A DNA stretch of 64,000 nucleotides from Comamonas thiooxydans (GCF_000964545.1 NZ_BBVD01000005.1:186001-250000), one strand, 5' to 3'; positions 8,899 to 18,047 are shown, numbered from the stretch's first letter. Notes: generated by a model not told the origin, from the sequence alone. Made by a program: numbers and translations.

Positions 8899-8930
8899 GC
8901 GCGAACTGCTATGGCAGCAATCGCGCTTTT
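8899..8930 (+). terminator. Terminator-like hairpin in the livK leader
   Basis: GCGCGA (8899-8904) pairs with TCGCGC (8921-8926), and inside it CTGC (8906-8909) pairs with GCAG (8914-8917) around a TATG loop; four T follow. It lies 31 bp before the livK start in the sense direction, so it would act as an attenuator rather than as the end of a gene. Confidence 0.5.
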
Positions 8931-8960
8931 CGAACATCTCTCGAGATTAAGGAAGTCCTC

Positions 8961-10082
8961 ATGAGCATTCCGTTCCGCATGCAAACCGTTGTTGCCGCCC
9001 TGGGCCTGGCTGGTGCCGCCCTGGTCTCCACCGCGCATGCCCAAATCAAGATCGCCCTGGTCATCCCCACCACCGGTGCGCTGACCCAGTACGGCGACAT
9101 GGTCAAGGAAGGCGCCACCACCGCCGTTGAAATGGCCAATGCCGCTGGCGGTGTCAATGGCAAGAAGATCGAGCTGGTACCCGTGGACGATGCCTGCGAA
9201 CCCAAGCAAGGCCCCGTCGCTGCCAACCGCGTGGTCAACAACAAGATCGGCTATGTGGTCGGCCCCGTCTGCTCGGGTGCCTCGATTGCCGCAGCGCCCA
9301 TCTACAACAACGAAGGCGTGGTGGTCGTCACTCCTTCTGCCACCTCGCCCGCTCTGACCGACGGCAAGAACTACCACTTCATCTTCCGCACCATTGGCCG
9401 TGACGACCAGCAGGGCCCGGCGGCCGCCAAGTTCATTGCCGAGAAGCTCAAGCCCAAAAAGGTTGCCGTGCTGCACGACAAGCAGTCTTACGGCCAGGGC
9501 ATTGCCTCTTCCGTACGTGACGACCTGAAGAAGGCCAAGATCGACGTGGCACTGTTTGAGGGCATCAACGCAGGAGACAGCGACTACTCCGCCGTCATCA
9601 CCAAGCTCAAGGGCGCAGGCGTGGACTTTGTCTATTACGGCGGCTACCACCCCGAAATGGGTCTGCTGCTGCGTCAGGCTGCCGAGCAAGGTCTGAAGGT
9701 CAAGATGATGGGCCCTGAAGGCGTGGGCAACCCCGAAGTCAACGCCATTGCAGGCCCTGCCGTCGAAGGCATGCTGGTGACTCTGCCCGCCGACTTTGCC
9801 GCCAACCCCAAGAACGCCGCCGTGGTCAAGGCCTTCCAGGACAAGAAGCGCAATGCTTCGGGTGCCTTCCAGCTGACTTCGTTTGCCGCAACTCAATCGC
9901 TGCTGGCCGCCATCAAGGCCGCTGGCGACAACCCCGCCAAGGTGGCGGACTGGATGCACAAATCCACCGGCGTGGACACCGTGCTGGGCCCCGTGTCCTG
10001 GAACAAGCAGGGTGACCTGAACTCCTTCGATTTCCAGGTCTTCCAGTGGCACAAGGACGGCAGCAAATCGCTCGCCAAGTAA
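8961..10082 (+). CDS. livK: Branched-chain amino acid ABC transporter, periplasmic binding protein
   Basis: This is the periplasmic ligand-binding subunit that delivers Leu, Ile or Val to the LivHM permease. The 373-residue precursor starts with a clear Sec signal peptide ending at AHA-Q (about residue 27). The mature part begins IKIALVIPTTGALTQYGDM and contains the DDACEPKQGPVAANRVV block of the LivK/BraC family. TTAAGGAAGT upstream of ATG 8961 gives a fair ribosome-binding site. It heads a complete livKHMGF cluster. The exact ligand range cannot be read from the sequence. Confidence 0.92.
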   Translation: MSIPFRMQTVVAALGLAGAALVSTAHAQIKIALVIPTTGALTQYGDMVKEGATTAVEMANAAGGVNGKKIELVPVDDACEPKQGPVAANRVVNNKIGYVVGPVCSGASIAAAPIYNNEGVVVVTPSATSPALTDGKNYHFIFRTIGRDDQQGPAAAKFIAEKLKPKKVAVLHDKQSYGQGIASSVRDDLKKAKIDVALFEGINAGDSDYSAVITKLKGAGVDFVYYGGYHPEMGLLLRQAAEQGLKVKMMGPEGVGNPEVNAIAGPAVEGMLVTLPADFAANPKNAAVVKAFQDKKRNASGAFQLTSFAATQSLLAAIKAAGDNPAKVADWMHKSTGVDTVLGPVSWNKQGDLNSFDFQVFQWHKDGSKSLAK

Positions 10083-10096
10083 TTCCACCACTCTCT

Positions 10097-10127
10097 CCGG
10101 AGGCAATGGCAGGGGCCATGCCTCCGG
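10097..10127 (+). promoter_or_regulatory. Strong intercistronic hairpin between livK and livH
   Basis: CCGGAGGCA-A-TGGC pairs with GCCATGCCTCCGG over thirteen base pairs with one bulged A and a short loop. It lacks a proper T run. Such hairpins commonly protect the 3' end of the abundant binding-protein mRNA or give partial termination, so LivK can outnumber the permease. Confidence 0.6.
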
Positions 10128-10178
10128 ATGTTTGTTATCTGGCCCTCGGGCCTTTTCCTGTTTCAAGGGTGGCGTTAC

Positions 10179-11102
10179 ATGTCAGACTTTCTCCCCCAGC
10201 TGATACAACAGCTATTCAACGGGCTCTCACTCGGAGCCATTTACGCCCTGATCGCCATTGGCTACACCATGGTCTACGGCATCATCGGCATGATCAATTT
10301 CGCACACGGTGACATCTACATGATCGGGGCCTATATAGGCCTCGTGACGCTTTCGGCGATTGGCACGCAAAGCGGTCTGCCCATATGGGCCATCATCGGC
10401 CTGATGCTCGTGGTGGCCGTATTCGTAACCGGCGTCTACGGCCTGGTCGTTGAACAGGTGGCCTACAAGCCCGTGCGCCAGAGCCCGCGTCTGGTCGCGC
10501 TGATCTCGGCCATCGGCATGTCCATATTCCTGCAGAACTGGGTGGCTCTGGGCCAGGGCGCGCGCGATATGGCTGTGCCTTCGCTGCTGCCGGGCGCCAT
10601 CAATTTCCACATGGGCAATTTCGAAGTCTTCATCCCCTATACCCGCGTGCTCATCATCGCGGTGACCGTGGTGCTGATGATTGCACTGACCATGTACATC
10701 AAGCATTCGCGCATGGGCCGTGCCTCGCGCGCCTGCGCTCAGGATATGCACATGGCCAATCTGCTGGGCATAGATACCAACAAGGTCATCTCCTTCACCT
10801 TTGTGCTGGGTGCCGTGCTGGCCGCCGTGGGCGGCGTGCTGATTGCGCTGGCTGTGGGCAAGCTCAACCCCTTCATCGGCTTCCTCGCCGGCATCAAGGC
10901 CTTCACGGCCGCCGTGCTGGGCGGCATAGGCTCCATCCCCGGCGCCATGCTGGGCGGTGTGATCCTGGGCGTAGCCGAGACCTTTGCAGCCGCCTACATC
11001 TCGTCGGAATACAAGGACATCGTGGCTTTCGGCCTGCTGGTGACCATATTGATGTTCCGCCCCTCGGGCCTGCTGGGCAAACCTGAAGTGGAGAAAGTCT
11101 GA
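10179..11102 (+). CDS. livH: Branched-chain amino acid ABC transporter, permease LivH
   Basis: LivH is one of two membrane subunits forming the branched-chain amino acid channel. The 307-residue protein is almost entirely hydrophobic, with about eight membrane segments, and contains the family block GAIYALIAIGYTMVYGIIG near the N terminus and FLAGIKAFTAAVLGGIGSIPG in the C-terminal half. ATG at 10179 was chosen over upstream starts because AAGGGTGG lies seven bases before it and the product then starts as LivH proteins do. Its stop overlaps the livM start by one base (TGATG), which suggests translational coupling. Confidence 0.93.
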   Translation: MSDFLPQLIQQLFNGLSLGAIYALIAIGYTMVYGIIGMINFAHGDIYMIGAYIGLVTLSAIGTQSGLPIWAIIGLMLVVAVFVTGVYGLVVEQVAYKPVRQSPRLVALISAIGMSIFLQNWVALGQGARDMAVPSLLPGAINFHMGNFEVFIPYTRVLIIAVTVVLMIALTMYIKHSRMGRASRACAQDMHMANLLGIDTNKVISFTFVLGAVLAAVGGVLIALAVGKLNPFIGFLAGIKAFTAAVLGGIGSIPGAMLGGVILGVAETFAAAYISSEYKDIVAFGLLVTILMFRPSGLLGKPEVEKV

Positions 11103-12340
11103 TGAAGTACAGCTTTTCCGCCGCTTTGCGCGATGCGCTGATCGCCACCGTGATGACGGCCATCGTCGTCACCCCCATCTTCAGCCTGCACCTGGAGCGC
11201 GCCGGCGTGCGCACCATCATCACCCCCGACTGGAGCATGACCGGCTGGGCCTGCCTTGCCATCTTCGTCGTGCAGATGCTCAAGCCCCTGCTCGCTGGCA
11301 AGCTGCCCAAGGTCAATCTGCCGGCAGTCCCGCAGATGAAGTCGGGCACACGCAACGTCGTCATCTTTGTGGTGCTGATGATGGCCGCCTCCTGGCCATT
11401 CTTCGCGGGCCGCAATGCCGTCGACATCGCGACTCTGGCCATGATTTACGTCATGCTGGGCCTGGGTCTGAATGTGGTGGTCGGCTTTGCCGGCCTGCTG
11501 GACCTGGGCTTTGTGGGCTTCTATGCCGTGGGCGCCTACACCTATGCGCTGCTGTTCCACTGGGCTGGCTGGACGTTCTGGGAAGCGCTGCCGCTGGCTG
11601 GCGCAGCCTCGGCTCTGTTCGGCTTCGTGCTGGGCTTTCCCGTGCTGCGCCTGCGCGGCGACTATCTGGCCATCGTGACGCTGGGTTTCGGTGAGATCAT
11701 CCGCCTGCTGCTGACCAATCTGACCAGCTTCACGGGCGGTCCCGACGGCATCTCCAGCATTCCCAAGCCTACGGTGCTGGGCCTGCCCATGACCCGCTCG
11801 CCCCTGACCGAGGACGGCACGACCTTTCATCAGTTCTTCGGTCTGGAGTTCAACTCCATGCACATGGTGATCTTCGTCTATCTGATGGCCCTGCTGCTGG
11901 CCATGGTGACGCTGTTCATCAGCAACCGCCTGATCCGCATGCCCATAGGCCGCGCCTGGGAAGCGCTGCGCGAGGATGAAATCGCCTGCCGTTCGCTGGG
12001 CCTCAACCCCATGAAGATCAAGCTCTCGGCCTTCACGCTGGGCGCCATGTTCGCGGGTTTTGGCGGCGCCTTCTTCGCCGCTCGCCAGGGCATCGTCAAT
12101 CCCGAGTCCTTCACCTTCATCGAGTCGGCCCTGATTCTGGCCATTGTGGTGCTGGGTGGCATGGGCTCTCAGCTGGGCGTGATCGTGGCTGCCATCATCC
12201 TCACCGTACTGCCCGAGCTGGCACGCGAGTTCTCCGAATACCGCATGCTGATCTTCGGTCTGGTCATGATTTTGATGATGGTCTGGCGTCCCCAGGGCCT
12301 GCTGCCCATGAAGCGACACCAAGTGGAGGTGAAGTCATGA
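11102..12340 (+). CDS. livM: Branched-chain amino acid ABC transporter, permease LivM
   Basis: LivM is the second membrane subunit. At 412 residues it is longer than LivH, as usual, because of extra N-terminal membrane segments. The core shows MIYVMLGLGLNVVVGFAGLLD, then YAVGAYTYALL, and the C-terminal FAGFGGAFFAARQGIVNPESF, all typical of LivM/BraE. Start and stop of the neighbouring permease genes overlap, so LivH and LivM should be made in equal amounts. A 55-bp spacer separates it from livG. Confidence 0.94.
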   Translation: MKYSFSAALRDALIATVMTAIVVTPIFSLHLERAGVRTIITPDWSMTGWACLAIFVVQMLKPLLAGKLPKVNLPAVPQMKSGTRNVVIFVVLMMAASWPFFAGRNAVDIATLAMIYVMLGLGLNVVVGFAGLLDLGFVGFYAVGAYTYALLFHWAGWTFWEALPLAGAASALFGFVLGFPVLRLRGDYLAIVTLGFGEIIRLLLTNLTSFTGGPDGISSIPKPTVLGLPMTRSPLTEDGTTFHQFFGLEFNSMHMVIFVYLMALLLAMVTLFISNRLIRMPIGRAWEALREDEIACRSLGLNPMKIKLSAFTLGAMFAGFGGAFFAARQGIVNPESFTFIESALILAIVVLGGMGSQLGVIVAAIILTVLPELAREFSEYRMLIFGLVMILMMVWRPQGLLPMKRHQVEVKS

Positions 12341-12395
12341 AGCTGCACCTGAACGCTATTATTTCAATAACTACAACCACAGGCAGGGCAAACGC

Positions 12396-13162
12396 ATGAG
12401 CGAGTATTTGCTGGAAGTCAAAGACCTGTGCATGCGCTTCGGCGGCCTGCTGGCCGTGGACAACGTGGGCTTTAACGTACGCCCTCAGGAAGTGTTTGCC
12501 ATCATCGGCCCCAACGGCGCGGGCAAGACCACGGTATTCAACTGCATCAGCGGTTTCTACCAGCCCTCGGGCGGCTCGGTCGTTCTGGACGGCCAGAGCA
12601 TTGCAGGCCACAGCAGCCACCAGGTCGCCAACCACGGTGTGGTGCGCACATTCCAGAACGTGCGCCTGTTCAAGAGCATGACGGCGCTGGAAAACCTGCT
12701 GGTCGCACAGCACCGCCAGTCGCGCGCCACGCTGCTCGGCGGCCTGTTCAACACGCCAGGCTATCGCCGTGCCGAACAGGAAAAGATCGACAACGCGCTC
12801 CAATGGCTGGACGTGATGGGCCTGCGGCAGTTTGCCAACCGCGAGGCCGGCAATCTGGCCTATGGTCACCAGCGCCGGCTGGAGATTGCGCGCTGCATGA
12901 TCACCAAGCCTCGCGTGCTGATGCTGGACGAGCCCGCCGCCGGCCTGAACCCGCAGGAGAAGAAAGACCTGCAGCATCTGATCGACGATCTGCGCAAACA
13001 GTACGGCGTGGCCGTGCTGCTGATCGAGCACGATATGGGCCTGGTCATGGGAGTGTCCGAGCGCATTCTGGTCATGGAATACGGCAAGCCCATCGCCATG
13101 GGCCTGCCCGAGGCGATTCGCAATGATGAACGGGTCATCAAGGCCTATCTGGGAGAGGCCTG

Positions 13163-13163
<1 letters not shown>
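12396..13163 (+). CDS. livG: Branched-chain amino acid ABC transporter, ATPase LivG
   Basis: LivG is one of the two cytoplasmic ATPases that power the transporter. The 255-residue protein has the Walker A motif GPNGAGKTT at residues 38-46, the ABC signature region LAYGHQRRLEIAR, a Walker B VLMLDEPAAGLNP and the switch histidine in LIEHDM. The signature starts AYG instead of the classical LSGG, as is normal for LivG. GGGCAAACGC precedes ATG 12396. It overlaps livF by one base (TGATG). Confidence 0.95.
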
Positions 13164-13876
<713 letters not shown>

Positions 13877-13908
13877 CAGCTCGCTGACCTCATCTGAGGT
13901 CATTGCCA

Positions 13909-13947
13909 GGCCCCGCCGGACGCAAGTCTTGCGGGGCTTGCTCTTTT
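13909..13947 (+). terminator. Intrinsic terminator of the liv operon
   Basis: GGCCCCGC (13909-13916) pairs with GCGGGGC (13931-13937), with an inner CGCAA/TTGCG stem possible, followed by TTGCTCTTTT. It lies just upstream of the SDR gene. Confidence 0.75.
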
Positions 13948-13977
13948 CTGTCTTCAATCAACCGTAAGATGCTTCGC

Positions 13978-14733
13978 ATGACAAAGCATTTAACGATTCT
14001 GACCGGTGGCTCTCGCGGCATGGGCCTGTCCATGGGACAGCAGCTGCTGCAGCAAGGCCATCAGTTGCTGAGCATTGCCCGCAAGACCAGCGCCGCCCTT
14101 GCCTCCAGCGCCAGCAAGCCTGCACAGCTATTGCAATGGGAGCAGGACCTGGCACAAAGCGCTGCTGCAGCGCAGCGCCTGGCGACCTGGCTGGGCACGA
14201 TAGATCCTCGTGAATGGGCCAGCATCACCCTGATCAACAATGCAGGCGTCATCCCGCAGATTGCGCCGCTGTCCCAGGTGCCTTCAGCCGACATGATCAA
14301 TGCCCTGCGCGTGGGTCTTGAGGCTCCCATGGCCCTGACCGGAGCCTTTCTCGGTGCAACCGAAAGCTGGCTGATTCCCCGCAAGGTGCTCAATATCTCC
14401 TCGGGCCTGGGCCGCCGCGCGATGGCCTCGCAAGCCAGCTATTGCACGGCCAAGGCCGGCATGGACCAGTTCAGCAGCTGCGTGGCGCTGGAAGAGGCGG
14501 CCAAGCCCAACGGCGCACGCATTGTGTCTCTGGCGCCAGGCGTCATCGACACCGATATGCAGGTACAACTGCGCAGCGCAGCTTCAACCGACTTCCCTGA
14601 CGTGGGCCGTTTTGCTGGTCTGCACAGCAACGGGCAGCTGACCTCGGCCGATGACGCCGCAGCCCGCGTGCTGGCCTGGCTGGCACGACCGGACTTCGGC
14701 GACCAGGTGGTTGCCGACGTACGCCAGGCTTGA
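13978..14733 (+). CDS. Short-chain dehydrogenase/reductase
   Basis: The 251-residue protein is a classical SDR that should reduce or oxidise a small carbonyl/alcohol substrate with NAD(P). The cofactor motif TGGSRGMG sits at residues 9-16, the INNAG motif follows in the middle, and the catalytic YxxxK is Y155/K159 in SYCTAK, with a serine about 13 residues earlier (NISSGLG). Overall it resembles sepiapterin- or benzil-reductase-like SDRs, but the substrate cannot be told. ATG at 13978 is preferred because the fold starts right there; ATG at 13969 is possible. It stands alone behind the liv terminator. Confidence 0.85.
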   Translation: MTKHLTILTGGSRGMGLSMGQQLLQQGHQLLSIARKTSAALASSASKPAQLLQWEQDLAQSAAAAQRLATWLGTIDPREWASITLINNAGVIPQIAPLSQVPSADMINALRVGLEAPMALTGAFLGATESWLIPRKVLNISSGLGRRAMASQASYCTAKAGMDQFSSCVALEEAAKPNGARIVSLAPGVIDTDMQVQLRSAASTDFPDVGRFAGLHSNGQLTSADDAAARVLAWLARPDFGDQVVADVRQA

Positions 14734-15256
14734 GATAGCACTCAGAGCGGCTGGACTCCAACACATGGCTGCAACCGCCTTATCCAAACCAATGGCCAAA
14801 GGCACCTGCAGCTCTTGTTGCCGTGAACTACCGGACCAAGCAAAAAATCTGGGAACAGACGCGGCCTATTCTCGAACCAAGCCCTGGCAAGTCTTTCATG
14901 CGTGGCAGAATGTTTCTACTGGTCTGCAGCAGCCTCCGTGGCTGTGCGCAGATCCACAATCCGCACCCGTGGGCCACATAGACAGCGACACCCGATCGGT
15001 ACGCTGCCTCCGTGCTAGCAACGGCAGCAACCCTGTCGTGCAGCGCGTGCGGATGGCGATCATGTCCGTACGGCATGGCTCGCGCTCCCCGGTAAAGACA
15101 AATACCCATTGATGGCGGAACCACCGTCCCCGATCATCGAAAAGCCCACCTTCCGTGACTCTGGCTGCCGGGCTCAAGGCTCAGGCACCAGCAGCGACTG
15201 CGCCGCCCTTGTTTGCGGGCCAGCGCTCCCCCGTTCGTCTCTGGAGCTTCTTTTTC
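14734..15256. other. 523-base region without a recognisable gene
   Basis: Short open frames exist on both strands, but none has a plausible ribosome-binding site, a recognised motif or codon use like the neighbours. No RNA structure, repeat or clear promoter was found. It may hold the promoter of the following binding-protein gene or a decayed gene. Confidence 0.5.
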
Positions 15257-16240
15257 ATGATTCGCCAAATTCTCATCAGCACAGCCGTGATCGCAAGCGC
15301 GGGCCTGAGCTTTTCAGCCGCTGCACAAGACCCCGCAGCCGACTACCCCAACAAGCCCGTGCGCATGATCGTGCCGTTCCCACCTGGCGGCGGCACCGAC
15401 ATCCTCTCGCGCGTGATTGCCAACAAGCTCACCGAAGTCAGCAAATGGACCGTGGTGCCCGACAACCGTGCGGGTGCAGGCGGTACCATCGGTATCACCG
15501 AAGCGGTCAAGGCGGCGCCCACGGGCTATGACATGGTGATGGGCCAGAAGGACAATGTGGTCCTTGGCCCCTACCTCTACAAGAACCTGCCCTGGAACCC
15601 CAGCAAGGATCTGACCCCCGTGGCTCATGTGGCCTACACCCCCATCGTGATCGCCACGGCCGCCAACTCGCCGTACAAGACGCTGGCCGACGTGGTGGCT
15701 GCAGCCAAGAAGAATCCGTCCAAGATCACCTACGGCTCGCCAGGCAACGGCACCAGCATCCATCTGGCCGGCGTGATGCTGGAAAAGGCCTCAGACATTC
15801 ATCTGACTCACGTGCCCTACAAAGGCTCCAACCCCGCGATGATGGATGCACTGGCCGGCAATGTGGATCTGCTGGTGTCCTCCGTCCCTTCGGCCATAGC
15901 CCAGATCAAGGCCGGCAAGCTGCGCGCCATCGCCGTGACCTCGGCAAAGCGCTCGTCCTCGCTGCCAGACACCCCAACACTGGCCGAGTCCGGTCTCAAG
16001 GGCTTTGATGTAAGTACCTGGTACGGCCTGTTCATGCCCAAGGGCACACCCGCAGCCATCGTGACCAAGGTCAATGTCGAAGTGAACAAGCTGCTGGCCA
16101 TGCCCGAGGTGCGCGAGGCCATTCTGACCCAGGGCGCCGAGCCCCAGTCCATGAGCGCAGCCAGCTTCGACAAGATGTTCCAGGCCGACTTCAAGCAGTC
16201 CAAACAGGTCGTCGAATCCTCGGGCGCCAAGATCGAGTGA
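15257..16240 (+). CDS. Bug-family (TctC-like) tripartite tricarboxylate transporter binding protein
   Basis: The 327-residue precursor has a Sec signal peptide ending near SAAAQ and a mature part that starts YPNKPVRMIVPFPPGGGTD, the hallmark of Bug/TctC proteins. They bind small carboxylates in the periplasm; the ligand here is unknown. GGAGC at 15242-15246 supports ATG 15257 over a longer frame. No TctA or TctB membrane genes lie nearby, so this is one of the many orphan Bug proteins known from betaproteobacteria. Confidence 0.9.
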   Translation: MIRQILISTAVIASAGLSFSAAAQDPAADYPNKPVRMIVPFPPGGGTDILSRVIANKLTEVSKWTVVPDNRAGAGGTIGITEAVKAAPTGYDMVMGQKDNVVLGPYLYKNLPWNPSKDLTPVAHVAYTPIVIATAANSPYKTLADVVAAAKKNPSKITYGSPGNGTSIHLAGVMLEKASDIHLTHVPYKGSNPAMMDALAGNVDLLVSSVPSAIAQIKAGKLRAIAVTSAKRSSSLPDTPTLAESGLKGFDVSTWYGLFMPKGTPAAIVTKVNVEVNKLLAMPEVREAILTQGAEPQSMSAASFDKMFQADFKQSKQVVESSGAKIE

Positions 16241-16292
16241 CATCCCGACGCGGCGCGCAGGATTCGCGCCGCCCTGCCTGGCGCGGATAGAC

Positions 16293-16334
16293 CTGATCTG
16301 AATCAATGCGGCATATGACAGGCTCGTGAATACT
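16293..16334 (+). promoter_or_regulatory. FNR/ANR-like box and -10 element upstream of the hemerythrin gene
   Basis: CTGAT-CTGA-ATCAA (16293-16306) matches the FNR consensus TTGAT-N4-ATCAA with one mismatch. AATACT at 16329-16334 is a fair -10 and puts the box centre at about -41.5 from the inferred start, the class II FNR position. This suggests activation at low oxygen. Confidence 0.5.
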
Positions 16335-16367
16335 TCTCCGGAAACCCTTGAATTTCTGGAGAACATC

Positions 16368-16883
16368 ATGGCATTGCTGGTCTGGGTCCCCGAACTGGAC
16401 ACCGGGATTGCGGAGATCGACCGGCAGCACCGCCGCATCGTCGATTACATCAACCGGCTTTACGAGTTGCGCAGCTCGCCAGATCGCGAAGGGCTGGGCG
16501 ATGTCATCGGCGAGATGATCGACTACACCGTCTCGCACTTCGTCTTCGAGGAAAGCCTGATCGAGAGCGCCGGCTATATGTTCGCAGGGCCGCACAAAAA
16601 AGTGCACGAGCTGTTCACGCGCCGCGTGATCGAGATGCAGACCCGCTTCGATGCGGGTGAGGATGTGGCCGCCGAACTGCATGGCATGCTCTCGCGCTGG
16701 CTGTTCAACCACATCCGTAACGAAGACCATGGCTATGTGGACTCGGCCAAGGTCTATCTGCGCATGATGTCCAAAGAGAGCGGACACACGGCAGAAAAAG
16801 AACGACTCAAGGCGGAAGTGCTGCAGGAGCTGGAATTGCAGCGCAAGAAAAAAGGCTGGCTGGCCCGGCTGCTCAGTCGCTGA
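16368..16883 (+). CDS. Bacteriohemerythrin
   Basis: Bacteriohemerythrins are four-helix proteins with a non-heme diiron site that binds oxygen, for storage, delivery or sensing. The 171-residue protein has all ligands: H21 (DRQH), H57 and E61 (HFVFEE), H76 and H80 (PHKKVH), H115 and D120 (NHIRNED). A charged tail of about 30 residues rich in Lys and Glu follows the domain. CTGGAG at 16355-16360 supports ATG 16368 over an upstream non-ATG start. It faces the universal stress gene across a shared terminator, and both genes carry FNR-like boxes. Confidence 0.92.
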   Translation: MALLVWVPELDTGIAEIDRQHRRIVDYINRLYELRSSPDREGLGDVIGEMIDYTVSHFVFEESLIESAGYMFAGPHKKVHELFTRRVIEMQTRFDAGEDVAAELHGMLSRWLFNHIRNEDHGYVDSAKVYLRMMSKESGHTAEKERLKAEVLQELELQRKKKGWLARLLSR

Positions 16884-16903
16884 GCACCCTTGCTCACAAG
16901 AAA

Positions 16904-16928
16904 AACGGCTCCCTGAGGAGCCGTTGCT
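16904..16928. terminator. Shared terminator between hemerythrin and usp genes
   Basis: AACGGCTCC (16904-16912) pairs perfectly with GGAGCCGTT (16917-16925). It is flanked by A-rich sequence on the left, which gives a T run for the minus-strand gene; the T run for the plus strand is weak. Confidence 0.65.
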
Positions 16929-16949
16929 TCGTGGGCAGCCGCCTCGCGC

Positions 16950-17393
16950 TCACTCGCGCACGACCAGCACCGGCACACGCACGGCGCCAAGCACGCGCTG
17001 CGTGACGCTGCCCAGCATCAGCTTCTCAAGGCCGCGTCGCCCCTGCGAGCCCATGACGACGAGATCGGCACCCACGCTTTCCATGGTGCGCACAATGCCT
17101 TCATGCACCGCATGGCCCTCGCCCACCAGCGTCTTCACGGGCACGCCTGCCTCATCCATGATGGCCTTGACCGCATCCAGGGCGGTGTTGGCTTCGGCGG
17201 TGGCCGCGCTCAGATACTGTGACTGGCCGTAGGCAAAGTCGGCGCCCACGCCGGTGAAAGGATAGGGATCGACCACATACACCGCCGTCACGGCGCTGCC
17301 GAAGACCTTGGAAAGCTCTGCGGCCTTGTGTGCCGCCAGCATGGAGGGCTTGGAGCCGTCGACCGGAACCAGAATGTGATTGAACATGGACAT
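16950..17393 (-). CDS. Universal stress protein (UspA family, ATP-binding type)
   Basis: The 147-residue protein is a single Usp domain. It begins MSMFNHILVPVDGS and has the ATP-binding signature GSQGRRGLEKLMLGSVTQ, so it should be of the nucleotide-binding class. Usp proteins help cells survive stasis, low oxygen and other stresses by unknown means. AGGAGAAACAT directly upstream of the start is a strong ribosome-binding site. An FNR-like box lies about 110 bp upstream. Confidence 0.93.
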   Translation of the reverse strand: MSMFNHILVPVDGSKPSMLAAHKAAELSKVFGSAVTAVYVVDPYPFTGVGADFAYGQSQYLSAATAEANTALDAVKAIMDEAGVPVKTLVGEGHAVHEGIVRTMESVGADLVVMGSQGRRGLEKLMLGSVTQRVLGAVRVPVLVVRE

Positions 17394-17500
17394 ATGTTTC
17401 TCCTTTCAGGTTGCAGGCGACACGGGCCTCAAGCCAGAGGCCCGGGGCAGATGCCGCTCTTGATATAGCGTTGAGTCTGCCTTCATCATGCCTCAGCGTG

Positions 17501-17514
17501 TTGACATGAATCAA
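17501..17514 (-). promoter_or_regulatory. FNR/ANR-like box upstream of the universal stress gene
   Basis: Read on the minus strand, TTGAT-TCAT-GTCAA differs from TTGAT-N4-ATCAA at one position. A TATATC element lies at 17462-17467 on the same strand, but its spacing from the box is not a standard class II position. Confidence 0.45.
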
Positions 17515-17544
17515 CCCTGAAGTTCACGCTGACTGAGGTCTGAT

Positions 17545-18018
17545 TCAGATACAGACATGGGCCGTCTGGTATTCGTAGCATTTGTCCAGCAGAGTGTCGG
17601 ACTTGTCGGTGATCGTGATGCGAGTGCCGTCTGGGCGCAGCAGGGATACATTCTTGAAGGCTGGCTCATGGGGCTTGCTGGGCGCATCGCGGCGCACGGT
17701 CCATTCCTCCCGGACGATGCCGCCCGGCATGTCCAACATCACGACGATCTGCTTGGTATCGTCCGAGAGTCGAATGCACTTGGCATCATTGAGCTCGACC
17801 ACGGCCCCGGCCGGCGCGGCCAGACCGTAAGGGCACTCCTCCACGCCGTGAATCGGTACCGAGGCATCGCCGAGGGTAATCTCAAGGCCATTGCGAAAGT
17901 AGATCGTGGGCTCTTTGGTGTAGGCCGCCTGCGCCGGACGGTCTTGCGAAGGCTTGCAGGCCGCTACTGTGACAAGAGCGGTCAGCGCTGAAATACTAAG
18001 GGCGTAAAAACGATTCAT
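17545..18018 (-). CDS. Hypothetical lipoprotein
   Basis: The 157-residue precursor has a short signal peptide with the lipobox VAAC (lipidated Cys21), so it should be anchored to a membrane in the envelope. The mature part is hydrophilic and has two cysteine-containing stretches, EECPYGLAAPAG and DDAKC-like NDAKCIRLS, and ends with LDKCYEYQTAHVCI, so disulfides are likely. No family is recognised. The start at 18018 fits the signal peptide, but it has no good ribosome-binding site and sits directly behind a terminator-like hairpin. Confidence 0.75.
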   Translation of the reverse strand: MNRFYALSISALTALVTVAACKPSQDRPAQAAYTKEPTIYFRNGLEITLGDASVPIHGVEECPYGLAAPAGAVVELNDAKCIRLSDDTKQIVVMLDMPGGIVREEWTVRRDAPSKPHEPAFKNVSLLRPDGTRITITDKSDTLLDKCYEYQTAHVCI

Positions 18019-18019
18019 A

Positions 18020-18047
18020 TAAAAAACCACGCTCTGCAAGGCGTGGT
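18020..18047 (-). terminator. Terminator-like hairpin directly upstream of the lipoprotein start
   Basis: On the minus strand ACCACGC pairs with GCGTGGT around an eight-base loop and is followed by six T, then two bases and the ATG of the lipoprotein gene. It may end the oxygenase transcript, or attenuate the lipoprotein gene. Confidence 0.7.

Noticed and set aside
14651..15177. Small overlapping frames on both strands between the SDR and the first Bug gene
   Set aside because: No ribosome-binding site, no motif, and composition unlike the neighbours.
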